From contig NZ_JAEIOI010000002.1 of assembly GCF_021375795.1 (NCBI RefSeq), forward strand, positions 248,001-312,000: 64,000 nt of DNA, given 5' to 3'. This DNA is from Pseudomonas anguilliseptica. Its GTDB lineage: Bacteria; Pseudomonadota; Gammaproteobacteria; Pseudomonadales; Pseudomonadaceae. Below are positions 62,570 through 64,000 of the stretch, piece after piece (the first letter of the stretch is position 1; every line of letters begins with the position of its first letter). The notes below the pieces were generated by a model. That model searched no databases. It saw only the letters and a program-made list of their open reading frames with translations, and was not told where the DNA came from. The translations under genes were made by a program, and so were the position numbers.

Positions 62570-63564
62570 TTACCCCAGTCGATGCGCGTCCGTTGCTCCT
62601 GCTGGTTGACGATGAGGCCACCAACCTGCAAGTGCTGCGGCATATCCTGCAGGATGACTATCGCCTGCTGTTTGCCAAGGATGGCGCGAAAGCCCTGGAA
62701 ATGGCCGAACGCGAGCGGCCGGATCTGATCCTGCTGGACGTAATGATGCCTGGCATGACCGGGTATGAGGTGTGTCAGGCCCTCAAGGCGCAGGCCCATC
62801 TGGAGGCCGTTCCGGTGATTTTTGTCACCGCGCTGGCTGATGTTGAAGATGAAGCACGCGGCTTTGCCGTGGGCGCGGTCGATTACATCACCAAACCGGT
62901 CAGCCCGCCGATTGTGCGCGCTCGGGTGCGTACGCACCTGTCACTGGTACGCATGGATGAGCTGCGCCAGACCCGTTTGCAGATTGTTCAGCGCCTCGGC
63001 ATGGCTGCGGAGTACAAGGACAACGAAACCGGCCTGCACGTGATTCGCATGAGCCATTTCTCCAAGATCCTGGCCCTGGCTGCCGGCTTCAGCGAAGCCG
63101 CCGCCGAAGAATTGCTCAACGCCGCGCCCATGCACGATATCGGCAAGATCGGCATTCCGGATGCGGTGCTGCGCAAGCCTGGCAAGCTCGATGAACAGGA
63201 ATGGGCGGTGATGCGCCAACACGTCGAGATTGGCGCGCGGATTATTGGCGAGCATGCCTCGGGCCTGTTGCGCACCGCGCAGCGCATTGCCCTGTCGCAC
63301 CACGAGAAGTGGGACGGTACGGGCTACCCCAATGGCCTGAGTGGCGAGGATATTCCGCTGGAAGGGCGCATCGTGGCGATTGCCGATGTGTTCGATGCCC
63401 TGACCAGCGTGCGCCCTTACAAGGCCGCCTGGTCGGTGGAAGACGCGCTGGGCTTGCTGCGCGAAGAGAGTGGCAAGCACTTCGATCCGCAGCTGGTCGA
63501 GCTGTTTATTCAGCAGCTGCCGGCGATTCTGGAAATCAAGGACCGCTGGGCCGAGCAGGGCTGA
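62566..63564 (+). CDS. HD-GYP response regulator, likely c-di-GMP phosphodiesterase
   Basis: 332 residues. REC domain with the acidic pocket LLLVDDEATN and phospho-acceptor Asp58 in LILLDVMMPG; HD-GYP domain with MHDIGKIGIPD, where His and Asp bind metal, and HHEKWDGTGYPNGLSG containing GYP. This layout (RpfG-like) hydrolyses c-di-GMP. It overlaps the hybrid kinase by 4 bp (ATGA), making it the likely recipient of the kinase's Hpt phosphate. It has no DNA-binding domain. Confidence 0.93.
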   Translation: MITPVDARPLLLLVDDEATNLQVLRHILQDDYRLLFAKDGAKALEMAERERPDLILLDVMMPGMTGYEVCQALKAQAHLEAVPVIFVTALADVEDEARGFAVGAVDYITKPVSPPIVRARVRTHLSLVRMDELRQTRLQIVQRLGMAAEYKDNETGLHVIRMSHFSKILALAAGFSEAAAEELLNAAPMHDIGKIGIPDAVLRKPGKLDEQEWAVMRQHVEIGARIIGEHASGLLRTAQRIALSHHEKWDGTGYPNGLSGEDIPLEGRIVAIADVFDALTSVRPYKAAWSVEDALGLLREESGKHFDPQLVELFIQQLPAILEIKDRWAEQG

Positions 63565-63678
63565 GCCGGTAACAGGCTGAAACCTTTGGATGCACGCCGG
63601 CGGGTGCCTGCGCTTGGTCATCCTGCGGCGGCGGTCTATGGTGAGCGCTGCGTTTAACTCGCCCAGAGGAGCTTCGCC

Positions 63679-64000
63679 ATGTCCACGAAAACCCTGTTAC
63701 CCCTGTTATGTGCCGGCGTGATTGGTTTTGCTGAAGCCGCCGTGGTGGTCAAGCCAGTGCCATATGAAATCGACGGTGAAGCCTTCGAAGGCTTGCTCAT
63801 CTACGACGATAAGGTGACCACGCCGCGCCCCGGACTGCTGATGGTGCCCAACTGGCTGGGCGTTACCGAGGATTCGGCGAAGAAGGCCGCCCGCGCCGCT
63901 GGCGATAAATACGTGGTCTTTATGGCCGACATGTACGGCAAGACCGTACGCCCGAAAAATGCCGATGAAGCCAAGGCTGCGGCGACCCAGGTGCGTGGCG
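63679..64000 (+). CDS. Secreted dienelactone hydrolase family protein, cut off by window edge
   Basis: The first 107 codons run to the window end. A signal peptide is plausible (MSTKTLLPLLCAGVIGFAEA). The mature start VVVKPVPYEIDGEAFEGLLIYDD, then PGLLMVPNWLGVTEDS and YVVFMADMYGKT match the beginning of the alpha/beta-hydrolase dienelactone hydrolase family. The catalytic Cys/Ser, Asp and His fall outside the window, so activity cannot be judged. A cagaggagc ribosome site precedes the ATG. Confidence 0.82.
   Translation, partial: MSTKTLLPLLCAGVIGFAEAAVVVKPVPYEIDGEAFEGLLIYDDKVTTPRPGLLMVPNWLGVTEDSAKKAARAAGDKYVVFMADMYGKTVRPKNADEAKAAATQVRG

Overview
This window is ordinary chromosomal DNA of a Pseudomonas-type gammaproteobacterium. 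The evidence is moderately high GC, Pseudomonas-style REP elements, the divergent gltA / sdhCDAB-sucAB-lpd-sucCD arrangement followed by a BrnQ-type carrier and htpG, and Pseudomonas-typical genes such as cti, an Aer-like receptor and rlmM. The species cannot be named from sequence alone. I saw no prophage, CRISPR array, intact insertion sequence, rRNA or tRNA gene, secretion system or recognised defence island.

Region by region. 1-4.3 kb: the 5' part of oligopeptidase B (cut by the window edge, minus strand), diverging from a run of small genes (membrane protein, HIT hydrolase, class II glutamine amidotransferase, DUF2937). 4.4-8.9 kb: an EamA transporter divergent from a LysR regulator, then a minus-strand MoxR ATPase / GFA-domain / VWA cluster. 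9.1-14 kb: cysK and metH, converging on a shared terminator. 14.1-20.2 kb: cti, an Aer-like PAS chemoreceptor, rlmM, tusA and a gamma-glutamylcyclotransferase. 20.2-30.8 kb: MATE transporter, pdxB, a 53-residue small protein, an ATP-NAD kinase family protein, a DUF1287 protein, a 140-bp MITE-like palindrome, a DCC/DoxX pair, an ABC exporter, an RhtA-type exporter, ppnP, a DEDDh exonuclease and a beta-hydroxyacid dehydrogenase. 30.9-36 kb: a REC-EAL regulator next to a histidine kinase, a cysteine-cluster protein and a START-domain protein.

36-49 kb is the core of the TCA cycle: gltA on the minus strand, and divergently sdhCDAB, sucA, sucB, lpd, sucC and sucD. These encode citrate synthase, succinate dehydrogenase, the 2-oxoglutarate dehydrogenase complex and succinyl-CoA synthetase. 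Good sigma70-like promoters can be read for gltA and sdhC, and long leaders with hairpins precede sdhC, sucA and sucC. 49-64 kb: a chemoreceptor, a BrnQ carrier, DUF599 and MAPEG membrane proteins, a small repetitive lipoprotein, two tandem hotdog thioesterases, an uncharacterised membrane protein with a possible small beta-barrel C-terminus, htpG with a sigma32-like promoter, a large MHYT/PAS hybrid kinase coupled to an HD-GYP response regulator, and the start of a secreted dienelactone hydrolase family protein cut by the window edge.

Most of this is well-known core genome, and I do not claim a new system. The points most worth a second look are: the MITE-like element whose flanking TAA duplication is also the stop codon of the upstream gene; a REP element whose first three bases are the cti stop codon; the GFA gene placed between MoxR and VWA genes; the membrane-anchored possible LSm-like protein upstream of htpG; the structured sucA and sucC leaders; and two separate cyclic-di-GMP phosphodiesterase signalling pairs.
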